From NCBI GenBank assembly GCA_020050175.1, contig JAGVKY010000077.1, positions 1 to 15,528 on the forward strand: DNA of 15,528 nucleotides. The letters are read 5' to 3'. The notes under the pieces are model-generated. The model was not told the origin of the DNA, did no database searches, and saw only the letters and a list, made by a program, of their open reading frames with translations. Below, piece by piece: positions 1-6,668 of the stretch. The stretch comes from Parachlamydiales bacterium. Lineage in GTDB: Bacteria; Chlamydiota; Chlamydiia; Chlamydiales; JAJFMK01. Both the position numbers and the translations under genes were made by a program. Each line of letters opens with the position of its first letter. Positions within the stretch are counted from its first letter, which is position 1.

Positions 1-450
1 AATAATACGCTGGAATATTTAGGCTTTATTAAAACTGTCCTCGGTCAAATTAATGAAGGACAATTTGTGCACAATGAAAATGTCTCCCTTAAGGCTCCAA
101 AAGAAAACAAGCCTGCTATTCTTGGCATTGATGACGTTGTAAACGAGGTCAGAAGTAATGAAGATGTCATCGTTGCTGCAGTTGCTGCTTTTAGCGCGGG
201 CGCTCTTCGCGAGAAAGAAAAAGAACTTGAAGAGGTCAAAACTTCTCAACAGAAAATCAATGGTGAAATCGCAACCAAAAGTACCTATCCTGCTGACAAA
301 AGGGAGCAGGCAAGCAAACTTCTAAAACAACAACTAGATCAGCTGAATCATAAAGAGTTAGCTCTACAACACGAAATTGAACGCCTACAAGAGAAGCAAA
401 AAACAGACAAGTTAGAGCAGTCTTACTACAGAAAAGACGTGAAGTTTTAA
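1..450 (+). CDS. Partial (5'-truncated) coiled-coil protein of unknown function
   Basis: The reading frame is open from the first base of the window to a TAA at 448-450, so 149 residues of a longer protein are visible. A GTG at 67 is internal to this open frame and need not be the start. The visible part has a short mixed region, an Ala/Val-rich stretch, then a strongly charged Glu/Lys/Gln-rich coiled coil broken by a short Tyr-Pro-containing turn. This would fold as an antiparallel helical hairpin. The C-terminus is charged, with no membrane helix. I do not recognise a family. The hairpin, and the weakly similar stretch before it, resemble the middle of the protein at 1738-2874, so the two may be paralogues. 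No strong terminator follows it. Function cannot be assigned; an exported or effector role is possible but unsupported. Confidence 0.7.
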   Translation, partial: NNTLEYLGFIKTVLGQINEGQFVHNENVSLKAPKENKPAILGIDDVVNEVRSNEDVIVAAVAAFSAGALREKEKELEEVKTSQQKINGEIATKSTYPADKREQASKLLKQQLDQLNHKELALQHEIERLQEKQKTDKLEQSYYRKDVKF

Positions 451-485
451 AAAAGTCAGAAAAAAAATTCCTTCTTCAAAAGGTC

Positions 486-513
486 TTGGTGGTTAAGGAT
501 TTTTCGTTAGAAT
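486..513 (+). promoter_or_regulatory. Possible sigma-70 type promoter for the M24 peptidase gene
   Basis: TTGGTG (486-491) and TAGAAT (508-513) are separated by 16 bp. The -10 element ends only 7 bp before the ATG at 521, so a transcript from here would be leaderless or nearly so. No Shine-Dalgarno sequence is seen before the ATG, which fits that idea. The match is imperfect and untested. Confidence 0.35.
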
Positions 514-520
514 AAAGACC

Positions 521-1678
521 ATGGAAAACTTAGCGAGAGTGCAAAGGGCAATCAAGCAATTAGGGCTTGATGGATGGCTTCTCTATGATTTTCGAGCCTC
601 TAATCCAGTTCTGTATCATCTTCTCGGTTTACCGAAAAAAGCGGCTACAACTCGCCGCATGGCTCTTTGGATTCCGCAAGTGGGTAAACCTCTCCTCCTT
701 GTACATGGAATTGAAAAAGGCTCTTTCCCGACACTTTCTATCGAAAGAAATTCCTACATCACTCAAAAAGATTGGCTTAGCACCCTAAAAGGAGTTGTTA
801 AAGGCAAGATCGCGATGGAGGTTGTCCCCATGGGGGAAATGCCTTCTCTCTCTTTAGTGGATGGTGGGACATTAGAAGCGGTCCGATCCTTAGGCGTTGA
901 GGTCGTTTCATCAGGTGAACTCCTCACTTTGGCTTCTCTCTTAAGCCAACAAGAGATCGAAAGCCACCATCAGGCGTGCCACCACCTCCATCGACTGCTA
1001 GAAAAATTCTGGAAAGAGGTTGCCCATCGTCTAGGCAAATGGAATGAGCTCGAAGCCTCACAATGGCTAGAAGAAGAGATTAGTAAGGGTGGCATGATGA
1101 CCGATTGGCATCCCCATGTGGCTGTTAATGCCCATGCCGCTGACCCCCACTTTTTCCCAGAGGGAGGAAAAGCAACGATCATCCAAAAAGGGGACCTTCT
1201 TTTAGTCGACTTTGGCTGCAAAAAGGGGGAACAGGGAATTTATGGCGATCTAACCCGTATGGCTATTATCGGTCGCGAGCCCACAGCAGAAGAAAATAAA
1301 GTCTTCTCTCTCCTCCTTCAAGCACAGCGTCAAGGAATTGCCCTAATTAATGACCGTCTTTCCAAAAAGGAGCGGATCGAAGGGAGAGAAGTTGACCAGG
1401 CTGTCCGTTCGGTGATTGAAAAAGGGGGTTTTGGCCCCTATTTTATCCACCGCACCGGGCACAATATCACCACATCGGTCCATGGCATGGGGACTCATCT
1501 GGACTCTTACGAGACCCATGATACCCGCCCCCTCCTTTCCAATAGTTGTTGTTCTCTAGAGCCAGGCATCTACCTCCCCGGTAATTTCGGGATCCGCCTG
1601 GAAACCAACCTCCTTTTCCACCCCACCCATGTAGAAGTTTCTGGTGGCTGGCAAGAAAATTTCGTCTTTATCCCCTAA
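521..1678 (+). CDS. M24-family metallopeptidase (Xaa-Pro aminopeptidase-like)
   Basis: This 385-residue cytosolic protein has the two-domain layout of aminopeptidase P-like enzymes, which remove an N-terminal residue ahead of proline using two divalent metal ions. An N-terminal creatinase-like domain (about 1-135) precedes the pita-bread catalytic domain (about 145-385). All five expected metal ligands are visible: Asp230 in LLLVDFG, Asp243 in YGDLTR, His314 in RTGHNI, Glu347 in LEPGIY and Glu361 in RLETNL. His321 (VHGMG) fits the second catalytic histidine. The enzyme is therefore probably active. The segment around HGMGTHLD is less canonical than in typical PepP, so prolidase or another M24 specificity is possible. 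The start was chosen at the ATG at 521, the first in frame, which gives a normal N-terminus. It lies between two coiled-coil protein genes with no obvious functional link. Confidence 0.88.
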   Translation: MENLARVQRAIKQLGLDGWLLYDFRASNPVLYHLLGLPKKAATTRRMALWIPQVGKPLLLVHGIEKGSFPTLSIERNSYITQKDWLSTLKGVVKGKIAMEVVPMGEMPSLSLVDGGTLEAVRSLGVEVVSSGELLTLASLLSQQEIESHHQACHHLHRLLEKFWKEVAHRLGKWNELEASQWLEEEISKGGMMTDWHPHVAVNAHAADPHFFPEGGKATIIQKGDLLLVDFGCKKGEQGIYGDLTRMAIIGREPTAEENKVFSLLLQAQRQGIALINDRLSKKERIEGREVDQAVRSVIEKGGFGPYFIHRTGHNITTSVHGMGTHLDSYETHDTRPLLSNSCCSLEPGIYLPGNFGIRLETNLLFHPTHVEVSGGWQENFVFIP

Positions 1679-1726
1679 AATTTATCTTTTCCAAATTTTT
1701 TTTCTTCAAAATTTAGGTAAAAAGAT

Positions 1727-1731
1727 AGGTG
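1727..1731 (+). promoter_or_regulatory. Shine-Dalgarno sequence deciding the start at 1738
   Basis: AGGTG lies 6 bases (all T) upstream of ATG 1738. An in-frame GTG at 1729 overlaps this motif and has no ribosome-binding sequence of its own, so ATG 1738 is the better start. Confidence 0.55.
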
Positions 1732-1737
1732 TTTTTT

Positions 1738-2874
1738 ATGGCAGCTGCTGCAGGTCCAGTCCAACCCAACCAACCCATCCAACAGCCAGACCCACAAGGG
1801 GCCCCGGCTCAACCCCCTGGTGAAACTGGACAAAAGTTAATTACACGGCTATTTCAAGCTGCCGTCGTTCGTGGGGGTGGCGAAGCCCATATCTCATCTT
1901 TTGCTCTGCATAACGAGTCTGCTACTTTCATAGTGACCATTGGAACGAAAGCTTACCGCATTACGACAGGGGACAAAGAGACTATTCAAGGAATAGGTAA
2001 CGCTAATCAGGCGGCCGTTGAAAAGTGGGCTTCAGCTGTTACTCAGATTTTAGGAGAGCTCAGTAAAAAGGAAAGTGAAGGGATAAAAAGTATTACTTTT
2101 GTTCCAGGAGATCTTAATGCAGTCCAAAATGAGGGCTACATCAAAATCGATAATAAAGAGTTTAAGATATCCGAAATTCCAAGCATCACAAACAAATACA
2201 ATCTAGCTCTCGCAAATAAACAAACAGCTGGAGACGAAATCACAGCTTTAGAGGCTGAACAAAGGGGGCGTACGGAGAAACTGCGTGAATTAGACGATAA
2301 AATCAACGCCCATCCTAAACCTGACAAAGCAGTTAAACAACAGGCAGAGGCTGAAAAAGCCATGCTTCAAAGAGAGTATGTTGAAGCGAGCAAAACCATT
2401 GCTGCTAGAAAAAAAGATATTATTGAATTAGATAAAGAAATCCATTTAGTTCACATCGCACAAATTATTCTCGGTCTCTTTGGTGGTTTAAACCTTGCAG
2501 GTCGTGCCACCCTCATTCAACCTGTTCCTGCCCGCCAGGCTGCTGCAGCCCCTGCTGGAGGAGCTCCACCTGCACCGGCTCCTGCACCCGCAGTTCAACC
2601 TGCCCCAGCAGCACAACCGGCAATTCCTCCAGGAAGGCTAGATCAAGATTTGCCAGCTCCTCCTGCGCCTCCACCTGCTCCTCAGCCACCACCCGCTGCA
2701 CCACCTCCTGCTCCTCAGCCACCACCCGCTGCACCACCTCCTCCTCAGCAGCAGGCTGCTGTTGGACCTGCTCAACAGCCTAATCGTGCCCCAGGTCAAC
2801 AAGCAGCAGAACGAGAGTATCGTTCAATTGAGAATCCGGTTGGTCCTCAGGGACAACAACGCCCAGAGAATTAG
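1738..2874 (+). CDS. Pro/Ala/Gln-rich protein with central coiled-coil hairpin, function unknown
   Basis: The protein has about 378 residues from ATG 1738 and I do not recognise a family. In order it has: a Pro/Gln-rich N-terminus (about 1-35); a globular mixed region (about 40-160); a charged coiled-coil hairpin whose two helices are joined by a short Pro-containing turn (about 175-240); a short hydrophobic stretch that could be a membrane or membrane-inserting helix (about 243-265); and a long Pro/Ala/Gln-rich disordered tail (about 265-375) containing a tandem duplication. There is no N-terminal signal peptide. The layout of disordered ends, coiled coil and one hydrophobic segment is compatible with a secreted effector or surface-associated chlamydial protein, but that is inference only. 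The coiled-coil part resembles the gene at 1-450, so the genes may be paralogues separated by the peptidase gene. The tail raises local GC content sharply because of Pro and Ala codons. Confidence 0.75.
   Translation: MAAAAGPVQPNQPIQQPDPQGAPAQPPGETGQKLITRLFQAAVVRGGGEAHISSFALHNESATFIVTIGTKAYRITTGDKETIQGIGNANQAAVEKWASAVTQILGELSKKESEGIKSITFVPGDLNAVQNEGYIKIDNKEFKISEIPSITNKYNLALANKQTAGDEITALEAEQRGRTEKLRELDDKINAHPKPDKAVKQQAEAEKAMLQREYVEASKTIAARKKDIIELDKEIHLVHIAQIILGLFGGLNLAGRATLIQPVPARQAAAAPAGGAPPAPAPAPAVQPAPAAQPAIPPGRLDQDLPAPPAPPPAPQPPPAAPPPAPQPPPAAPPPPQQQAAVGPAQQPNRAPGQQAAEREYRSIENPVGPQGQQRPEN
2674..2739 (+). repeat. 33-bp tandem duplication in the Pro/Ala-rich tail
   Basis: Two identical adjacent 33-bp units (2674-2706 and 2707-2739) each encode 11 residues of the form PAPQPPPAAPP. 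They are followed by a shortened, diverged third piece (CCTCCTCAGC). The length is a multiple of three, so gain or loss of units would only lengthen or shorten the tail. Confidence 0.9.
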
Positions 2875-2943
2875 GAGTAGGGGACGGGGATGATCGTTAA
2901 GATCCCTTCGCTTAAAGCCAATAATTATTTGGAATAGTGGCAA

Positions 2944-2972
2944 TTTACTTTCAGTTCAGGCTGGGGTAAAAT
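2944..2972 (+). promoter_or_regulatory. Probable sigma-70 type promoter of tyrP
   Basis: TTTACT (2944-2949) and TAAAAT (2967-2972) have the ideal 17-bp spacing. The -10 element is one base from TATAAT. Transcription would begin about 17 bases before the GTG at 2996. Confidence 0.45.
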
Positions 2973-2995
2973 CTTCCTTTTTGGTGTGAGGGAAG

Positions 2996-4216
2996 GTGGA
3001 CGGGAAAGTGGGCAAATGGACAGCCTTAAATGCTGTCTTTTTGGTGGCGGGGACTTGTATTGGCGGCGGTATGCTCGCATTGCCTGTTGCAGCTGGAGTT
3101 GGCGGCTACTTTCCTTCCATGTTTTGGCTGGCCATCACCTGGCTCTTGATGACAGCCTCCTCCCTCTTACTTTTAGAAGCGAACCTCTGGATGGCCGAGG
3201 GTGAACATGTCATCAGCATGGCTAAGAGATTTCTTGGACCGATTGGTCAAGCTATCAGCTGGATATTGTATCTCTATATTTGTTATGCCTCCCTTGTCAG
3301 TTATGCGGCAGGCGGCGGTCGACTTTTGCAAATCCAGATTCCGATGCCAAAAGAGCTGGCTATTCTGATTTTCGCGGTTGTTTTGACACTTGTCATCTAT
3401 CTCGGAACAAAAATACTTGGGAGAATCAACACGATTTTCTTTTTAGGGATGATGGGAGCCTATGTTTTACTCGTCGGATTAGGGATAGAAGAGGTTCAAC
3501 ATCATCTTTTGATGAGAAGTGGAACGTGGTTCACCTCAACGTTTGCTATTCCCCTTCTTTTGACCTCCTTTAGCCACCAAACCATGGTGCCAAGTCTTAC
3601 GCCTTATCTTAAAAAGAATGGAAAATTATTGCGAAGGGCCATTGTGTGGGGAACTGCTATCGCTTTTCTGGTCTATGCCCTCTGGCTGACACTTGTCCTT
3701 GGTATCGTCCCCATCGAAGGAAAAACAGGATTGATCGAGGCTTATGTTCAAGGCGTGCCAACTACACAATTTGTAACCGAACATGTTCAAGGAGCATTTT
3801 TAGGCCCCATCGTCCACTTTTTCTCTTTTTTCGCTATTGTCACCTCCTTTTTCGGGATTGCACTTGGTCTCTTCGACTTCCTCTCAGATGGCTTAAGAAT
3901 TCCAGAAACAGGTCTCGGCAAAATAGCCCTAGGCATGCTTGTCTTGATCCCCGTTCTTTTCTTCGCCTCTTTTTATGAACGAGCTTTTCTTGTGGCCATG
4001 GAAACAACGGGGGGAATTGGAGATTCAGCCTTAAACGGGATCATCCCTATTTTGATGGTCTGGGTAGGCCGCTACCATCTCGGCTATAAGAGCGAATGGT
4101 CTCTTCCGGGTGGTCGCCCTCTTCTTACCCTTCTCCTCTTAGCATTCACCTCTATCTTAGTCTGGGAAGCCGTCATGCTCTCCACCAACATCGTCCTAAA
4201 CTCCCTCGTCGGCTAA
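2996..4216 (+). CDS. tyrP: Aromatic amino acid (tyrosine/tryptophan) permease, TyrP type
   Basis: This 406-residue inner-membrane protein matches the length and pattern of the hydroxy/aromatic amino acid permease family (E. coli TyrP is about the same length), which imports tyrosine or tryptophan by proton symport. The family signature near the N-terminus, GTCIGGGMLALP at about 19-30, is clear. About eleven hydrophobic helices follow (roughly 10-30, 36-60, 84-106, 119-138, 146-164, 178-194, 214-237, 268-293, 308-326, 345-358 and 375-398). Chlamydiae carry tyrP-like genes, in line with dependence on host amino acids. The start is the GTG at 2996, the only start upstream of the first helix with a purine-rich sequence (AGGGAAG) just before it; GTG 3008 is a possible alternative. 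Aromatic specificity versus another member of the family cannot be fixed from sequence alone. The gene is convergent with sufE, with a pseudogene between them. Confidence 0.88.
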   Translation: MDGKVGKWTALNAVFLVAGTCIGGGMLALPVAAGVGGYFPSMFWLAITWLLMTASSLLLLEANLWMAEGEHVISMAKRFLGPIGQAISWILYLYICYASLVSYAAGGGRLLQIQIPMPKELAILIFAVVLTLVIYLGTKILGRINTIFFLGMMGAYVLLVGLGIEEVQHHLLMRSGTWFTSTFAIPLLLTSFSHQTMVPSLTPYLKKNGKLLRRAIVWGTAIAFLVYALWLTLVLGIVPIEGKTGLIEAYVQGVPTTQFVTEHVQGAFLGPIVHFFSFFAIVTSFFGIALGLFDFLSDGLRIPETGLGKIALGMLVLIPVLFFASFYERAFLVAMETTGGIGDSALNGIIPILMVWVGRYHLGYKSEWSLPGGRPLLTLLLLAFTSILVWEAVMLSTNIVLNSLVG

Positions 4217-4499
4217 TTCGAGAAGACGGGGCGATCTGGAGACAAAGATAGTAAGAACTCTTCCGCAGGAAGGAGGGGATCTTCAAGAATTTGCAAGTAA
4301 TTATCCACAGTCGTTCTTTTAACGCTGGCTTCTCGACCAATATCTGTACTAGTCCATACAGAACCATGGGAAAGACTTGCGATCTCTAGAAAGAGGCGCG
4401 TCCTCCTAAAAGATCACTGACTGAACGGCGCAGTTTTCGGGTGCTACTACCTTGAAAAATGCCGTTAGCGCTGGAGTTTTTCTCAGCCAAAGCGTGAAT
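4213..4499 (-). pseudogene. Remnant of an AAA ATPase with DUF4143 domain (frameshifted, internally deleted)
   Basis: The gap between tyrP and sufE is not empty. On the minus strand from 4499 a frame reads IHALAEKN...GSSTRKLRR...DLLGGRA (GSS at 4443-4451, GGRA ending at 4395). It corresponds to the highly conserved GSSARKLRR...LLAGRA block of the AAA/DUF4143 ATPase family. That frame stops at 4386-4388. A second frame, open from 4413 to a TAG at 4213-4215, carries RLFLEIASLSHG then DIGREASVKRTTVDNYLQILED, the winged-helix-like block of the DUF4143 region. In intact family members these blocks are separated by roughly a hundred residues. Here they abut in different frames, so the gene has lost its N-terminal Walker region, an internal segment and its C-terminus. 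The last codons overlap the tyrP stop. It is almost certainly non-functional. Intact members are widespread, laterally mobile genes of uncertain, possibly toxin-antitoxin-related, role. Confidence 0.75.
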
Positions 4500-4505
4500 T
4501 TATGT

Positions 4506-4547
4506 AAAAAACAGTCAATTTGTGACAGTTTTATGCATTTTTTTGGA
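4506..4547. terminator. Probable bidirectional terminator between tyrP and sufE
   Basis: AAAACAGTCA (4508-4517) and TGACAGTTTT (4523-4532) form a 10-position stem with one central mismatch and a 5-base loop. On the minus strand the stem overlaps the sufE stop codon and runs into six T residues. On the plus strand it is followed by TTTTATGCATTTTTTT, so it could also end tyrP transcripts. It is rich in A and T, so strength is uncertain. Confidence 0.5.
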
Positions 4548-4977
4548 GGAGGAAGCGGAGGGCTTCTTGCTTCATCTGGAGATGGAGACTGAAAAGGCCG
4601 TTGGATCGGGTGGGTGAGAGGGAGGTCGCAATTCCTAGATCTTCGAGGTAGGTAGGGGGGCACTTCAGGATAGCTTCAGGGCTTTCGTCACTGTAAACCA
4701 TGAGAAGGAGGGCTGCGAGACCTCGAGAGATGAGGGCGTCGGAGTCTGCTTCAAAGTGGACCTTCCCATTTTCAAAGCGGGAAAGAAGAAACATCTGACT
4801 TTGACAACCTTTGACTCGGTTATGGTCAGTTTTGCTTTCTGGTGGAAAAGGCTCAAGCTTTTTCCCAAGTTCCATGATTTTATCATAGAGATCTGCAGGA
4901 GTTTTGCACTCCGCAAAAAGAGCTTTGACTTTATCCTGTTTTTCTAGACACGATGCATACACAGTACTGACTATCAT
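4531..4977 (-). CDS. sufE: SufE cysteine-desulfurase sulfur acceptor
   Basis: The 148-residue cytosolic protein matches SufE in length and motifs. SufE accepts persulfide sulfur from the desulfurase SufS on its catalytic cysteine and passes it to the SufBCD scaffold for Fe-S cluster assembly. The active-site block RVKGCQSQ is present with Cys58, followed by the typical small-residue and acidic segment ending in ADSDALISRGLAALL. The C-terminal L-SPTRSNGL block of the family is also present. The N-terminus is about seven residues longer than in E. coli SufE. An in-frame GTG at 4962 would remove five residues. The ATG at 4977 is 3 bp from the divergent start at 4981, so promoter and leader must lie inside the neighbouring gene or the true starts are internal. 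No other suf gene is in the window. Confidence 0.92.
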   Translation of the reverse strand: MIVSTVYASCLEKQDKVKALFAECKTPADLYDKIMELGKKLEPFPPESKTDHNRVKGCQSQMFLLSRFENGKVHFEADSDALISRGLAALLLMVYSDESPEAILKCPPTYLEDLGIATSLSPTRSNGLFSLHLQMKQEALRFLLQKNA

Positions 4978-4980
4978 AAC

Positions 4981-5778
4981 ATGACATCATTTCTTTCGCT
5001 CTTAGCCTACCCACTTTTAACAACCGTCATTCTTTTGGTGGGGGTCATGGTCATCACCTGGCTCATCGCGCTTCTCAAACAAAATGCTGGAGTCGTCGAT
5101 ATTGCCTGGGGAGTATCTATCGGCTTGGTAGCCTTGATTGCTTTCCTCATGGGAGACGGCGATTTCACTCGTCGTTTGATGCTATTACTGATTGTTGTAT
5201 TGTGGGCTTTCCGTATTTCCATCTACCTTTTTTTCCGTTTTCTCAAACAGGGCGAAGATAAGCGTTATGCCAGAATGCGCCAAGAGTGGGGCGATAAGGC
5301 AGACATCCGTTTTCTTTTTGTCTTTTTGTTACAGGCATTGCTGATTTTGATTCTCACTCTCCCTTTCTTTGCTGTCAGTTTTAATGTGATGCCAAGAATT
5401 TCTGGCCTTGAGTGGTTCGGCGCCATTGTTGCCCTCCTCGGCATTGCCGGAGAAACCATGGCCGATTGGCAATTGAAAAATTTTAAAGCCAAACGAGAAA
5501 ACCGCGGTAAAGTTCTTCAGACGGGGCTTTGGGGTCTCAGCCGACACCCCAACTACTTTTTCGAATGGATTTTTTGGGTTGGCATCGCCCTATTTGCGCT
5601 CGCCTCTCCCTTCGGATGGCTGGGAATCCTCTCAGCCCTCATCATGTTTTATCTCCTTACTAACCTATCGGGTATCCCTTGGACAGAAAAAGAAATGGCA
5701 GACGATCGCCAAGAGGATTATCTCCGTTATCAACAAGAAGTGAACTCTTTTTTCCCATGGCCAAGAAACTTTTCATAA
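4981..5778 (+). CDS. DUF1295 / steroid 5-alpha-reductase-like integral membrane protein
   Basis: This 265-residue membrane protein belongs to the DUF1295 group of the steroid 5-alpha reductase/isoprenylcysteine methyltransferase-like superfamily. In order: two N-terminal helices (about 8-30 and 44-57); the DIAWG motif at 40-44; a helix at 66-86; the EDKRYARMRQEWG block at about 92-104; two helices (111-134, 143-157); the diagnostic LWGLSRHPNYFFEW block at about 183-196; and helices at 196-208 and 212-229. It ends with GIPWTEKEMA and FFPW, also family-typical. Members of this superfamily reduce or methylate lipid substrates, often using NADPH or S-adenosylmethionine in the membrane. The substrate of bacterial DUF1295 proteins is generally unknown. 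Its stop overlaps the start of the next gene, so the two are probably co-transcribed. No Shine-Dalgarno sequence is seen, and the divergent sufE start is 3 bp away. Confidence 0.88.
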   Translation: MTSFLSLLAYPLLTTVILLVGVMVITWLIALLKQNAGVVDIAWGVSIGLVALIAFLMGDGDFTRRLMLLLIVVLWAFRISIYLFFRFLKQGEDKRYARMRQEWGDKADIRFLFVFLLQALLILILTLPFFAVSFNVMPRISGLEWFGAIVALLGIAGETMADWQLKNFKAKRENRGKVLQTGLWGLSRHPNYFFEWIFWVGIALFALASPFGWLGILSALIMFYLLTNLSGIPWTEKEMADDRQEDYLRYQQEVNSFFPWPRNFS

Positions 5779-6563
5779 TTCTCCTTCTTCTTATCCCTAT
5801 GCAGGGGTGGTCTTACCTTTTCCTTAAGGAAAGGCTTGCCCTCGCCAGACCAGGAGATTTTGTCGTCACAGCTCAAAAAAAAACCTACACTCTTTGGTTG
5901 ATTCGCGAAAAAGAAAAACACCAAGTCTTGATCGAAGAGCTCACCGTTCCAAGCTCTTATCTCAAACTGGACGAAAATAGCTGGAAAGGGTGGGTACAAA
6001 AAGAAGCTCCTGGTCATACCTCTTGGGTAGCCTATGCTGTCGACGTTCGCAATGGGAGACTGTTAGGACTCTACTCTTTTGACAACCAAAAATGGTGCGA
6101 AGTCGACCAAAACTCTAATTTTCTAACGACTCTTTTAAACCTTGGCTTCACCGAAATGCCACTGAATATGCGTCGAAGAGTTGGGCCCTCAGTCTCTTTC
6201 TCAGCAAAAGATCAACGCCCTTATTGGAACCCAAGTCTTGTTTTTGATGGGAAAGAAGTCAAAGGAGTTCCTTTCGATCATTTTCAAGCTAAATGGCCCA
6301 GAGATGGATCGGAACTTGCAGAGAAGTGGATAGACATCTATTTACCGAGCGGAAATACCCCTTATCCCTCCTATTTTCCTTATTGGCTTCAAGTCAGCGG
6401 ACACTTAGCTAACGCTAAGATTCGGATCATTGATAGTGGTTCTAATCTCAAGTCTCCCCTAAATATTAACTGGACTTATCAACAGTTACCAAATGCACCA
6501 TCATCTGTAGATAACAGGAAGGGAGAAGGGGTAAACCATCAACAGCAACCGACAACTCGTTAA
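5757..6563 (+). CDS. Exported protein of unknown function
   Basis: The protein has about 268 residues from ATG 5757. The start was chosen because it begins a clear type I signal peptide: Lys-Lys followed by a Leu/Ile-rich core, likely cut after GWS at about residue 19. A longer frame starting at 5679 would put an unrelated basic sequence before the signal and sits wholly in the upstream gene. The start lies 22 bp inside the end of the DUF1295 gene, suggesting translational coupling. The mature protein is mixed alpha/beta and rich in Trp and Tyr, with a Pro/Tyr/aromatic segment (YPSYFPYWLQVSG, about 223-235) followed by KIRIIDSG. The C-terminus is Gln/Asn-rich and probably flexible. I do not recognise a family. 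It is presumably periplasmic or outer-membrane associated and conserved only among relatives. It lies just upstream of lepB, separated by 105 bp. Confidence 0.8.
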   Translation: MAKKLFIILLLLIPMQGWSYLFLKERLALARPGDFVVTAQKKTYTLWLIREKEKHQVLIEELTVPSSYLKLDENSWKGWVQKEAPGHTSWVAYAVDVRNGRLLGLYSFDNQKWCEVDQNSNFLTTLLNLGFTEMPLNMRRRVGPSVSFSAKDQRPYWNPSLVFDGKEVKGVPFDHFQAKWPRDGSELAEKWIDIYLPSGNTPYPSYFPYWLQVSGHLANAKIRIIDSGSNLKSPLNINWTYQQLPNAPSSVDNRKGEGVNHQQQPTTR

Positions 6564-6632
6564 CAACTTTCCCACAGAAAAGCTTCGAGATTTTTAACTT
6601 TTTCGAGGAATAAGTGAACATTCGGTGAAAAC

Positions 6633-6661
6633 TTGGATTCTCTGCATAAATAGGCTAAATT
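6633..6661 (+). promoter_or_regulatory. Possible sigma-70 type promoter of lepB
   Basis: TTGGAT (6633-6638) and TAAATT (6656-6661) are separated by 17 bp. The -10 element ends 7 bp before ATG 6669, so the predicted transcript would have almost no leader, much like the promoter at 486-513. The rest of the 105-bp gap before lepB shows no convincing hairpin. Confidence 0.35.
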
Positions 6662-6668
6662 ACTAGGA

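Noticed and set aside
470..506. Possible terminator after the first gene (TCCTT ... AAGGA then T-run)
   Set aside because: The stem is only 5 bp with a loop of about 20 bases. It is too weak to call.
2513..2737. Minus-strand open frame rich in Val, Glu and Gln opposite the Pro/Ala tail
   Set aside because: It is the mirror of GC-rich Pro/Ala/Gln codons with a repeat. It has no start signal and no sensible protein composition.
2885..2910. Hairpin GGGAT ... ATCCC in the gap before tyrP
   Set aside because: It has a five-base stem, a 10-base loop and no T-run. It fits neither a terminator nor a known operator.
4301..4309. Perfect DnaA box TTATCCACA
   Set aside because: It is a single copy, lies in codons of the DUF4143 relic (Val-Asp-Asn), and has no neighbouring boxes, AT-rich unwinding region or dnaA/dnaN gene. 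Chance occurrence is likely.
4406..4663. 85-codon minus-strand frame overlapping the end of sufE
   Set aside because: It is in another frame of the sufE coding sequence and then crosses the pseudogene in the wrong frame. It has no recognisable motif.
5679..5756. Upstream extension of the 268-residue exported protein
   Set aside because: The added 26 residues are basic, lie entirely in DUF1295 codons in another frame, and would bury an otherwise clear signal peptide.
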